The notes below the pieces were generated by a model. That model did no database searches. It was not told the DNA's origin and saw only the letters and a list, made by a program, of their open reading frames with translations. Of a stretch of 14,531 nt of DNA, positions 6,790 to 12,948 are shown piece by piece. The translations under genes and the position numbers were made by a program. Position 1 is the stretch's first letter; the number at the start of each line of letters is the position of its first letter. Source of the stretch: a bacterium UBP9_UBA1432 (GTDB lineage Bacteria; Vulcanimicrobiota; Xenobia; Xenobiales; Xenobiaceae); the NCBI GenBank assembly GCA_002329445.1, contig DCTU01000100.1:20919-35449 (forward strand), read 5' to 3'.

Positions 6790-8073
6790 TTGACGAGCGA
6801 ACTGGACACCCTGCTGGATCGCCTCCCCGATGAGAGCCGCGAGTTGGCACACGCGGTGTGGCGGGGGCTTCCCGCCGACCTGCGCCGCGAGCTGGACCTG
6901 ACCCTGGGCGCTTTCCTCAAGGTCCTGCGCAACAGCCCGGCGGCGTCGGCCGATCTGATCCACCTGGTCAAGCGCCAGGCCGGGCCAGCCGTCCAACCCC
7001 TGTCCACCGTGGCCGTGGTGGGTCCCGTGAACGTCGGGAAGTCCACCCTGTACAATGCCCTGCTGGCCGGCACCTCCCAACAGGCGGAGGTCTCGCCGGT
7101 TCCGGGAACCACGCGCGAAGCCCAGGTGGCCGAGGTCGGCCTGTTCCGACTGGTGGACACGCCGGGCGCCGACCACGGCGCGAACGTGGGCGAACAGGAG
7201 AAGGATCTGGCGATGGAGTCGGCCGTGCAGGCAGACTTCCTGATCGTGGTCTTCGACGCCACCCGCAGCGTCCTGGCCTCGGATCGCATCCTCTACGGAC
7301 AGTTGCGGGCTCTGGGCAGACCCATGCTGGTGGTCCTCAACAAGATGGACCTGGTTCCCAGGGCCCACCGTGAGAAGGCCATCTCCTCGGCAGCCGGGGT
7401 CCTGGGGCTGTCCCGGGAAGAGATCCATCCCACCTCCGCCTCGCGGGGGACCGGACTGGAGAGCCTGCTTCTGGAGGTGGCCGCGGCCGAGCCGCGGCTG
7501 CTGGGAGAACTGGGCCGCACCCTGACACCCTTGAGGCGCAAGCTGGGCTGGCAGGCCATCCGGCGCACCGCCGTGGCCTCCTGCCTGGTGGCCCTCAGCC
7601 CGGTCCCGATCCTGGACCTGGTCCCCCTGACCCTGCTGCAGGGCTCGATGGTCCTGGTGCTGGCCCGAATCTACGACCAGGAGATCGGAATCTCCCGAGC
7701 CGGCGAGGTGGTGGCCAGCTTCGGCGCGGGGCTGGCCGCACGGGCCCTTTTCCAGCAGTTGAGCAAGCTGGGAGGTCCCCCGGGCTGGGCCCTGTCGGCT
7801 TCAGTGGCCGGAGCCGCGACCATCGCCATCGGCTACGCCACCATGCGCTGGTTCGAGACGGGGCGGAAGCCCTCCGCCGCCGAGATGCGCCAGGTGGCCC
7901 GGGAAGTCCAGGGACGCCTGGTGGAAACCCTCAATCCCCTGGGCTGGAAGCGTCCCGGCAAGAAGGCCCTCAAACAGGAACTGGGCCGCCGGATGAAGGC
8001 CGTGACCGGCGAACTGGAAGAGGATCCGACCCCAGAGGTTCCCAAGGCAGGAGACCAGCCCCCGGAAGCCTAA
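6790..8073 (+). CDS. Era/YcjX-like GTPase with C-terminal DUF697-type membrane region
   Basis: 427-aa GTP-binding protein. After an ~70-residue helical N-terminus comes a complete G domain: P-loop GPVNVGKST (78-86), PGTT switch I (105-108), DTPGAD (123-128), NKMD (184-187) and TSAS (215-218). The C-terminal half contains LVALSPVPILDLVPLTLLQG (~266-285) and a further hydrophobic stretch at ~334-352, matching the DUF697 helical hairpins that attach such GTPases to membranes. A lysine/arginine-rich stretch and an acidic proline-rich tail finish the protein. The start is TTG 6790: an in-frame TAG lies three codons upstream, and GGAGGA precedes it at a rather long distance of 11 nt. It follows the radical SAM gene by 54 nt, so co-transcription is likely. 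Cellular role not known; related proteins act in membrane or stress processes. Confidence 0.9.
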   Translation: MTSELDTLLDRLPDESRELAHAVWRGLPADLRRELDLTLGAFLKVLRNSPAASADLIHLVKRQAGPAVQPLSTVAVVGPVNVGKSTLYNALLAGTSQQAEVSPVPGTTREAQVAEVGLFRLVDTPGADHGANVGEQEKDLAMESAVQADFLIVVFDATRSVLASDRILYGQLRALGRPMLVVLNKMDLVPRAHREKAISSAAGVLGLSREEIHPTSASRGTGLESLLLEVAAAEPRLLGELGRTLTPLRRKLGWQAIRRTAVASCLVALSPVPILDLVPLTLLQGSMVLVLARIYDQEIGISRAGEVVASFGAGLAARALFQQLSKLGGPPGWALSASVAGAATIAIGYATMRWFETGRKPSAAEMRQVAREVQGRLVETLNPLGWKRPGKKALKQELGRRMKAVTGELEEDPTPEVPKAGDQPPEA

Positions 8074-8138
8074 ACTGCTGCCGGCCCTCCGGCCAAGACC
8101 CGATCCCCCGCGCCCCTTCCCCACTGGAAGGCCGGTGC

Positions 8139-8765
8139 GTGCAGAAGAGGACCCGACCATTGACGACACACCGACTCTTGTGGCTGGCCCTGGCGGCCAT
8201 CTTGTTGTTGCCGGCCTGCGGCTCCGCCCCGAAGACCGTGCCCGAGAAATTCACCCTGGCCGGCCAGGAGGTCGAATTCTCTGCGCCTCCGGCGACCTGG
8301 ACGAAGAAGGTCCAGGAGATCCCGAAATCCTGGGACATGGTCCCGTCTTCAGGGCCCCCCGGGCAGAAGAGCCAGGTCCGCGAACTCCCCGGCGGCACCG
8401 TGGTCCGCTTCACCCCCTCCTGGCCGGACGGCCACCTGACGGTGTCGGCCATCGCCGACTGGGGCATGACGAGCTGGGCCGAGGACCCGGAGAAGACCCA
8501 GGCGCACGTCACGCACCTGCATGAGCAGATCCTCAAGCGATCCGAAGGGCGTATCAGCCGTCAGGCAGAGGAGAAGCTGGATGCCGCGACCAGCCTTCGC
8601 CTGGAATTCGAGTATCGCGACGGTGTCCGGGAGATGAAGGGCCTGCAGGTCCACGCGATCCACCAGGGTCATTACTGGACCGTCGCACTGTTGTGCCCCG
8701 CCGAGAACTTCGCCGAAGCGGCCCCCGTCTTCGAGAGCCTGGTGAAGAGCTTCAAGTTCCTCTAG
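8139..8765 (+). CDS. Small lipoprotein with PsbP/DcrB-like C-terminal domain
   Basis: A 208-aa exported lipoprotein of unknown function. The signal has basic residues, then LLWLALAAILLLPAC, with the lipidated Cys at residue 27 counted from GTG 8139. The mature part alternates short beta strands and helices. It ends LEFEYRDGVREMKGLQVHAI...YWTVALLCPAENFAEAAPVFESLVKSFKFL, the pattern of PsbP/DcrB-fold proteins, in which a strand reporting a signal is followed by a helix and a final SF motif; this is a fold impression only. Two starts are possible. GTG 8139 has GGAAGG 7 nt upstream, and TTG 8160 has GAGGA 8 nt upstream and gives a 20-residue signal peptide. It lies 65 nt after the GTPase gene, probably in the same transcript. 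Its stop region overlaps the 3' end of meaB by 14 nt, tail to tail. Confidence 0.82.
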   Translation: MQKRTRPLTTHRLLWLALAAILLLPACGSAPKTVPEKFTLAGQEVEFSAPPATWTKKVQEIPKSWDMVPSSGPPGQKSQVRELPGGTVVRFTPSWPDGHLTVSAIADWGMTSWAEDPEKTQAHVTHLHEQILKRSEGRISRQAEEKLDAATSLRLEFEYRDGVREMKGLQVHAIHQGHYWTVALLCPAENFAEAAPVFESLVKSFKFL

Positions 8766-9807
8766 AGGAACGATCTGCCGGGGGCGCGTTCCAGTTCAGA
8801 TCCAGCAGATCCTCGGCCACCCCCTCCGGCGAGCGGCGGCCGGAGCGGACCTCGGCGCGCAGGGCCTCCAGGCGCGGAGCCACCCGGTGGTCGCCCAGGA
8901 AACGGGCCCACAGGCCATCCTCCAAGGCCCGATCCAGCCAATAGGCGGCCTGCTCCGAGCGGCGTTCCTCCAGAAGCGCACTGGAAGCCAGGTGCTCGTG
9001 ATGTTCCAGCACGGCCTCCCACAGGCTTCCCATGCCCTGGCCTTCCAACGAGGACACCGTCAGCACGGGCGTCCGCCAGCCGGGGGTGGCGGGAGGCATC
9101 AGGTGCAGGGCCGAGAGAAGCTGCGCTCGAGTCCGAGCGGCCAGGCGACGCTGGTCCCCATCCGCCTTGGTCACCACGGCCAGGTCCGCCAGTTCCATGA
9201 CGCCCCGCTTGACGCCCTGCAGTTCGTCCCCCGAGCCGGGCAGCACCAGCAGGACGAAGGTGTCCACCATCTCGGCCACGGCCGTCTCGGACTGTCCGAC
9301 CCCGATGGTCTCGACAATCACCACGTCAAACCCGGCGGCCTCGCACAACAACAAGGCTTCGCGGCTGCGACGGGCCACCCCACCGGGGGTTGCGCCTCCC
9401 GGCGAGGGGCGGATGTAGGCCTTCTCCTCCCGGGAGAGCTGCTCCATGCGGGTCTTGTCTCCCAGGATGCTCCCTCCTGTCCGCCGACTGGAGGGGTCCA
9501 CGGCCAGCACGGCCACCCGGTGCCCCTTCTCCACCAGGTGAAGCCCGAGGCTCTCGATCAGCGTGCTCTTGCCGACCCCTGGCGGGCCGGTGACCCCGAC
9601 CCGTACGGCTCGCCCGGTCCGGGGCAGGATGGACTCCACCAGGAGACGAGCCAGGTGGCGGTGGTCGGCTCGGACGCTCTCCACCAGGGTGATGGCTCGA
9701 GCCAGGACCGAGCGGTCGGACTGCTCCAGGCCTTGAAGGAGCTCCTCCAAGGTGAGTTCACGGCGCCTGGCCGGGGATCCGGGTTTCTCAGGACGGGATG
9801 AGTGCAT
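8752..9807 (-). CDS. meaB: MeaB/ArgK-type G-protein chaperone of cobalamin-dependent acyl-CoA mutases
   Basis: 351-aa cytoplasmic P-loop GTPase of the MeaB/ArgK family, which protects and reloads adenosylcobalamin-dependent methylmalonyl-CoA-type mutases. The signature motifs are all present: GVTGPPGVGKSTLIESL (71-87), the family-specific DPSSRRTGGSILGDKTRM (104-121), ETIGVGQSE (166-174) and the base-specifying VVTKADGD (211-218). A helical N-terminus and the C-terminal dimerisation region are intact, and the length is normal. The start is ATG 9807 with AGGAGG 9 nt upstream, placed inside the last codons of pncC (20-nt overlap). No mutase gene lies in this window, although MeaB is often next to one. 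It converges with, and overlaps by 14 nt, the lipoprotein gene. Family certain; the client mutase is not visible. Confidence 0.96.
   Translation of the reverse strand: MHSSRPEKPGSPARRRELTLEELLQGLEQSDRSVLARAITLVESVRADHRHLARLLVESILPRTGRAVRVGVTGPPGVGKSTLIESLGLHLVEKGHRVAVLAVDPSSRRTGGSILGDKTRMEQLSREEKAYIRPSPGGATPGGVARRSREALLLCEAAGFDVVIVETIGVGQSETAVAEMVDTFVLLVLPGSGDELQGVKRGVMELADLAVVTKADGDQRRLAARTRAQLLSALHLMPPATPGWRTPVLTVSSLEGQGMGSLWEAVLEHHEHLASSALLEERRSEQAAYWLDRALEDGLWARFLGDHRVAPRLEALRAEVRSGRRSPEGVAEDLLDLNWNAPPADRSSRGT
8756..8771. repeat. Perfect 16-bp palindrome at convergent gene ends
   Basis: GTTCCTCTAGAGGAAC reads identically on both strands and covers the lipoprotein stop codon; its left end reaches into the meaB 3' end. 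As RNA it forms only a short stem with no U-tract on either strand, so it is not a classical terminator. It could help stop convergent transcription or be chance. Confidence 0.4.
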
Positions 9808-10417
9808 CGGGGGAAACCTCCTGGCCGGGTTCCAACTCCCGGCACAGCCACTCCAGGACTTTCAGGACTGCCGCCCGACGAATCCCGGCGCGGGACCCGC
9901 CCAGGCGAAGTTCCCGGACCGCCCACCCCCCGGGGCCGGCCAGGGCCGCGAAGACCAGGCCCACCGGCTTCTCGGGAGTCCCTCCGCCGGGTCCAGCCAC
10001 CCCGGTCAGGGCCAAGGCCACATCGACCTCGAGGAGCTGGCGAATCCCGCAGGCCATCTCCGCCGCGCACTGGGCGCTGACGGCTCCGTGCTCTTCCAGG
10101 GTCTCGGGCCGGACCCCCAACAACGCCACCTTGACCGGATTGGCGTAGGCCACGATTCCCCCGCGGAAAAAATCCGAAGAGCCCGGCAGGTCGGTCAGGG
10201 CGCCCCCCAGCAGACCTCCGCTGCAGGACTCCGCCACCCCCAGGCTCAGTTGCCGGATCCGCAGTTGCCGGCCGATCTCGGTCAGGACACGGATGGAGCC
10301 GGGAACGCTCCCGGCTCCATCCGCGGACGGCAGCCTTTCCGAACCGGGTTCAGGCAGCGGCCAGCTTCTTTTCCAGATAGTCGACGGCTTCCTGGACGTT
10401 GGTGATCTTCTCGGCAT
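9788..10417 (-). CDS. pncC: Nicotinamide-nucleotide amidohydrolase / CinA C-terminal domain (start uncertain)
   Basis: PncC-type enzyme that deamidates nicotinamide mononucleotide to nicotinate mononucleotide in pyridine-nucleotide recycling. Seen: LGVAESCSGGLLGGALTDLP, SSDFFRGGIVAYANPVKVALLGV, HGAVSAQCAAEMACGIR and ALTGVAGPGGGTPEKPVGLV, all hallmarks of the stand-alone CinA C-terminal domain; the N-terminal MoaB-like domain of full CinA is absent. The conserved fold begins at VLTEIGRQLR. The only canonical in-frame start ahead of it is ATG 10417, inside acpP, giving 209 aa with a 68-nt overlap and a non-conserved 40-residue lead. A CTG at 10285 would give 165 aa, the length of E. coli PncC, and lies just past a strong hairpin. 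The coordinates show the longest canonical frame. Function confident, start unresolved. Confidence 0.88.
   Translation of the reverse strand: MPRRSPTSRKPSTIWKRSWPLPEPGSERLPSADGAGSVPGSIRVLTEIGRQLRIRQLSLGVAESCSGGLLGGALTDLPGSSDFFRGGIVAYANPVKVALLGVRPETLEEHGAVSAQCAAEMACGIRQLLEVDVALALTGVAGPGGGTPEKPVGLVFAALAGPGGWAVRELRLGGSRAGIRRAAVLKVLEWLCRELEPGQEVSPDALIPS
10291..10322 (-). repeat. 14-bp perfect hairpin between acpP and pncC
   Basis: Arms GGATGGAGCCGGGA (10291-10304) and TCCCGGCTCCATCC (10309-10322) are exact reverse complements around a 4-nt loop. Three more pairs, one of them G-U, can extend the stem. It lies 27 nt after the acpP stop. No U-tract follows, so termination is doubtful. A 3' stabiliser or processing site for the abundant acpP message, damping pncC, is a reasonable inference. 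Confidence 0.75.
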
Positions 10418-10592
10418 CCTCGTCGGGGATCTCGATTTCGAAGGCCGTTTCGAGGGCCATCACCATCTCCACGATGTCCAACGAGTCGGCTCCCAACTGC
10501 TCGACGAAGGACGCGGTCGGGGTGACCTGCTCCTCTTCGACGCTGAGCTGCTCCACGACGATCTGGGTGACCTTTTCCTGAATCGACGACAT
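10350..10592 (-). CDS. acpP: Acyl carrier protein AcpP
   Basis: 80-aa acidic four-helix carrier that holds fatty-acyl intermediates on a phosphopantetheine arm. The attachment site is Ser37 in GADSLDIVEMVMALE (residues 35-49), matching Ser36 of E. coli ACP. The N-terminus MSSIQEKVTQIVVEQL and the C-terminal DAEKITNVQEAVDYLEK are also typical. ATG 10592 has a near-perfect ribosome site (AGGAGGTG, about 5 nt spacing), and this decides the start, because the frame is open far upstream. It follows fabG after a 174-nt spacer that is long enough to carry its own promoter, as expected for a protein needed in excess; TTTCCT-N17-TTGAAT in that spacer is only a weak candidate. A strong hairpin follows the gene. 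Very confident. Confidence 0.98.
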   Translation of the reverse strand: MSSIQEKVTQIVVEQLSVEEEQVTPTASFVEQLGADSLDIVEMVMALETAFEIEIPDEDAEKITNVQEAVDYLEKKLAAA

Positions 10593-10662
10593 GTTCCACC
10601 TCCTGGAAGGCTCTGTTCTGGGATTCAACCGGCGAATGGTCGGGAAGGAAACCCGCTCCGCC

Positions 10663-10675
10663 CCGAAGGCTTCGG
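10663..10675. repeat. Short perfect inverted repeat upstream of acpP
   Basis: CCGAAG-G-CTTCGG is a 6+1+6 inverted repeat in the fabG-acpP spacer, about 70 nt upstream of the acpP start. Its GAAGGCT also matches AGCCTTC at 10685-10691, allowing an alternative longer stem. The two pairings are mutually exclusive, which would suit a switch, but both are short and no function is shown. Confidence 0.35.
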
Positions 10676-10723
10676 AGGGGATGGAGCCTTCCGGATGGCC
10701 CCGTTGAATGGCCCCTCCGCAGC

Positions 10724-10741
10724 GTCCCGAACGTTCGGGAC
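10724..10741. promoter_or_regulatory. Perfect 18-bp palindrome between fabG and acpP
   Basis: GTCCCGAACGTTCGGGAC is a perfect two-fold symmetric 18-mer, 25 nt after the fabG stop and about 130 nt before the acpP start. It is either an operator-type protein-binding site or a 7-bp RNA stem with a 4-nt loop; no U-tract follows it. Its half-site TCCCGAA/TTCGGGA recurs in the fabD-fabG spacer. The symmetry is seen directly; any function is inferred. Confidence 0.6.
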
Positions 10742-10766
10742 CAGGCCGGGACGGAACCTCCACGGG

Positions 10767-11510
10767 TCACATCACCATTCCACCATCCACGTTGAAGACC
10801 TGCCCTGTCACGTAGCGAGTTTCGGGTGCGGACAGGAAACGCACCATCTTTGCGACGTCCTCGGGCTGACCGAGGAACCCCATCGGGATCCGTTCCTGGA
10901 TCCACTCTCGGGCCTTCTGAGGAAGGTCCCGCGTCATTTCTGTTTCGATATAACCCGGAGCCACGGCATTCACCGTGATGCCCCGAGAGGCAAGCTCCCG
11001 GGCTACCGAGCGCGTAAAACCGATGAGTCCGGCTTTGGATGCGGCGTAGTTGGCCTGCCCGGCGTTGCCCATCAGGGCGATCACCGAGCTGATGTTGATG
11101 ATCCGCCCCGACCGTTTCTTCAACATTCCCTTGGAGACGGCCCGAGTGCACACGAAGGCCGAGCGCAGGTTGACCTGAAGGACCTCATCCCAGTCCTCTT
11201 CCTTCATGCGCAGAAGCACCGCGTCGCGCCTGATCCCGGCGTTGTTGACCAGGATGTCGATGTGAGCGAACTCCTGGAGTGCCTGGGCGACGATGGCCTC
11301 CACCGGGGCAACCTGGGAGACATCTCCCGTTGCCACCAGGGCCCGCCGACCCAAGGTCCGGATCTCGGCTGCCACCTCCTCGAGCTGGGCCTGGGTCCGC
11401 GCACAGAGCACCAGGTCGGCTCCTGCCCGAGCCAACTCCAGGGCCACGGCCCGACCGATCCCTCGGCCCGCACCCGTGACCAGGGCGACCTGTCCCTGCA
11501 ACTCGATCAT
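10767..11510 (-). CDS. fabG: 3-oxoacyl-[acyl-carrier-protein] reductase FabG
   Basis: 247-aa NADPH-dependent short-chain dehydrogenase that performs the first reduction of each fatty-acid elongation cycle. The cofactor motif is TGAGRGIG (12-19) and NNAG lies at 89-92. The catalytic tetrad is Asn114, Ser142, Tyr155 and Lys159 (in NISS and YAASKAG). The C-terminus TGQVFNVDGGMVM is characteristic of FabG itself and separates it from generic short-chain dehydrogenases. ATG 11510 is preceded by GGAGGAGAGGGGTGAGG. The frame is open to an earlier ATG at 11567, but the extra 19 residues are not conserved and have no better ribosome site. It sits 124 nt behind fabD and 174 nt ahead of acpP, the standard fab cluster order. 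Very confident. Confidence 0.98.
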   Translation of the reverse strand: MIELQGQVALVTGAGRGIGRAVALELARAGADLVLCARTQAQLEEVAAEIRTLGRRALVATGDVSQVAPVEAIVAQALQEFAHIDILVNNAGIRRDAVLLRMKEEDWDEVLQVNLRSAFVCTRAVSKGMLKKRSGRIINISSVIALMGNAGQANYAASKAGLIGFTRSVARELASRGITVNAVAPGYIETEMTRDLPQKAREWIQERIPMGFLGQPEDVAKMVRFLSAPETRYVTGQVFNVDGGMVM

Positions 11511-11593
11511 CCTCACCCCTCTCCTCCGGCTCGAAGCCCTCCAAAACAGGAAGAGCCCCGGTCTCATCCCCCCTCGAAAGCCGGCGGAATGTT

Positions 11594-11611
11594 ATTCGGG
11601 AGGTCCCGAAT
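11594..11611. repeat. Inverted repeat in fabD-fabG spacer
   Basis: ATTCGGGA-GG-TCCCGAAT: two exact 8-nt arms around a 2-nt centre, 23 nt after the fabD stop. It carries the same TTCGGGA/TCCCGAA pair as the fabG-acpP palindrome, in everted order. No U-tract follows in the direction of transcription. A shared operator half-site or an RNA punctuation stem are both possible. Confidence 0.5.
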
Positions 11612-11634
11612 TCCTTCCCACCCGGCCCACCCGG

Positions 11635-12564
11635 TCAGAACTGCTGCATCGCCTTGTCCAGGGAGGGGGTGTCCTGGATCGACATGACCAGGGCCTCCGT
11701 CGTGATGCGTTTGATCATCCCCGCCAAGGCGGCTCCCGGTCCCAACTCCAGGAAATGGGAGACGCCCATGTCCAGCATGTGCCGGATGGAGGCTTCCCAC
11801 AAGACGCGAGAGACCACCTGCTCGGACATGACCTGTCTGAGCTCCTCCACCTCGCTGACGGGCAAGGCCGTCCGGTTGGCCACCAGGGGAAGGCGAGGCT
11901 CCCGCAGGGGCGCCTGACGCAGGTCCTCGGCCAGCCGGCGCGCTGCCGGCTCCATCAGGCACGAATGGAATGCCCCACTGACCTCCAGACGGATGGCCTT
12001 GCGAATCCGGAAGTCGGCCGCCCGGCGCACCGCCTCGTTCAGGGCCGATTCGGCCCCGGAGATCACGACCTGACCCGGACTGTTGAGATTGGCCACCTGG
12101 ACCGGGGCGGTACTCGAGACCGCTGCACACAGCGCCTCGGCAGACTTCACGTCGGCCCCGATCAGGGCCGCCATGCCGCTGGCCTGCATGGCGCTGGCTT
12201 CCTGCATGTACTGCCCGCGACGGTGAACCAGGCGCAGGACATCCTCCACCCCCAGGGCCCCGCAGGCCGCCACCGCCGCATACTCCCCGACGCTGTGTCC
12301 AGCCACCACGTAGGGTTCCAGACCTCGGGCGCGGACCGCTGCCAGGACCGCCAGGCTGTGAGTCACGACGGCAGGCTGGGTGTTCACCGTCTGGCGCAAC
12401 ACCTCGGAGGGCCCGTTGGCCATCAGGTCCGAAAGCGGGAAGCCCACGGCCCGATCGGCCATCTCGAGGACTTCCCTGGCCGGTGGACAGGAACGCGCAA
12501 TATCCTGCCCCATCCCGATGAACTGGGATCCCTGACCGGGAAAGACGAAGGCCAGCCTGCTCAT
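11635..12564 (-). CDS. fabD: Malonyl-CoA:ACP transacylase FabD
   Basis: 309-aa enzyme that moves malonyl groups from CoA to ACP, supplying the extender unit for fatty-acid synthesis. It opens with FPGQGSQ (8-14). The nucleophile is Ser91 in GHSVGEY (89-95), with Arg116 (RRGQYM) and His200 (GAFHS) completing the active site; Gln11 lies in the oxyanion loop. Length is normal and the domain is complete. ATG 12564 has no recognisable Shine-Dalgarno sequence. Instead it forms an ATGA overlap with a short upstream frame, and a perfect 11-bp hairpin ends 15 nt before it, so initiation may depend on structure or coupling. plsX and fabH, which often separate rpmF from fabD, are absent. Function very confident. 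Confidence 0.97.
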   Translation of the reverse strand: MSRLAFVFPGQGSQFIGMGQDIARSCPPAREVLEMADRAVGFPLSDLMANGPSEVLRQTVNTQPAVVTHSLAVLAAVRARGLEPYVVAGHSVGEYAAVAACGALGVEDVLRLVHRRGQYMQEASAMQASGMAALIGADVKSAEALCAAVSSTAPVQVANLNSPGQVVISGAESALNEAVRRAADFRIRKAIRLEVSGAFHSCLMEPAARRLAEDLRQAPLREPRLPLVANRTALPVSEVEELRQVMSEQVVSRVLWEASIRHMLDMGVSHFLELGPGAALAGMIKRITTEALVMSIQDTPSLDKAMQQF

Positions 12565-12650
12565 GAGGCCAACCGGAGCCCCGCCCGGTCAAAGACCGGG
12601 CGGGCCCTGAGGCAGATTCCCAGTGCGGTAGGGGCGTTGAGGAACGTCAC
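12561..12650 (-). other. Possible 29-codon leader frame coupled to fabD
   Basis: A GTG-initiated frame (starting VTFLNAPTALGICLRARPVF) ends with TGA overlapping the fabD ATG as ATGA. A GGAGG lies 13 nt before the GTG, which is longer than ideal. The 11-bp hairpin at 12580-12604 is inside it. Coupling would explain why fabD lacks its own ribosome site, but the peptide matches nothing I know and the overlap could be chance. Confidence 0.2.
12580..12604 (-). repeat. Perfect 11-bp hairpin just upstream of fabD
   Basis: CCCGCCCGGTC (12580-12590) and GACCGGGCGGG (12594-12604) pair exactly around a 3-nt loop (TTT in the transcript). The stem ends 15 nt before the fabD start, where a ribosome site would normally be. 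No U-tract follows, so it is more likely a translational or processing element than a terminator. Confidence 0.7.
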
Positions 12651-12688
12651 GTGGACTGGAGATCCTCCCTGAAGCAGGCATGCCGAAA

Positions 12689-12712
12689 CGGGCCTGCGGC
12701 TCCGCAGGCCCG
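12689..12712 (-). terminator. Candidate weak intrinsic terminator after rpmF
   Basis: CGGGCCTGCGG (12689-12699) and CCGCAGGCCCG (12702-12712) are exact reverse complements with only 2 nt between them (4 nt after opening one pair). It lies 26 nt after the rpmF stop. In the direction of rpmF transcription it is followed by GTTTCGG, a very short T run, so termination is probably partial. Confidence 0.5.
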
Positions 12713-12738
12713 GGCGCCTCCCAGCGCCGTCTTCAGGC

Positions 12739-12918
12739 CTAGGCCTCGAGCTTGAAGATCTCGCGACCGTTGTACTGTCCGCAGCTCTTGCACACGTGGT
12801 GCTGAAGCTTGGGTTCCTTGCAGTGCGGGCAGGAAACCACGGCCGGCAGCTCGAGGCGCAGGTGCGACCGGCGCTTGCGGGTCTTGGAGCGGGGGGTCTT
12901 GTATTTGGGGTTCGCCAT
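12739..12918 (-). CDS. rpmF: 50S ribosomal protein L32
   Basis: 59-aa basic component of the large ribosomal subunit. It begins MANPKYKTPRSKTRKRRSH, the lysine/arginine-rich L32 N-terminus, and continues with a zinc ribbon of the form CPHC...CKSCG (Cys about 29, 32, 43 and 46), i.e. the four-cysteine, zinc-binding form rather than the cysteine-less form. It ends GQYNGREIFKLEA. ATG 12918 has AGGAGGA about 8 nt upstream. It follows yceD by 30 nt in the near-universal yceD-rpmF arrangement and is followed by a strong stem. Very confident. Confidence 0.97.
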   Translation of the reverse strand: MANPKYKTPRSKTRKRRSHLRLELPAVVSCPHCKEPKLQHHVCKSCGQYNGREIFKLEA

Positions 12919-12948
12919 GTTCGGACTCCTCCTGGGAGATATTCGGGC

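Noticed and set aside
5275..7428. Minus-strand open frame of 717 codons
   Set aside because: Antisense to the radical SAM and GTPase genes, both of which have clear motifs; the frame is a by-product of high GC.
10293..12672. Two long plus-strand open frames opposite acpP, fabG and fabD
   Set aside because: Both mirror unmistakable fatty-acid synthesis genes and have no domain of their own.
12594..12680. Alternative 30-codon ATG frame before fabD (starting MPASGRI)
   Set aside because: No ribosome site, no known similarity, and it does not connect to the fabD start.
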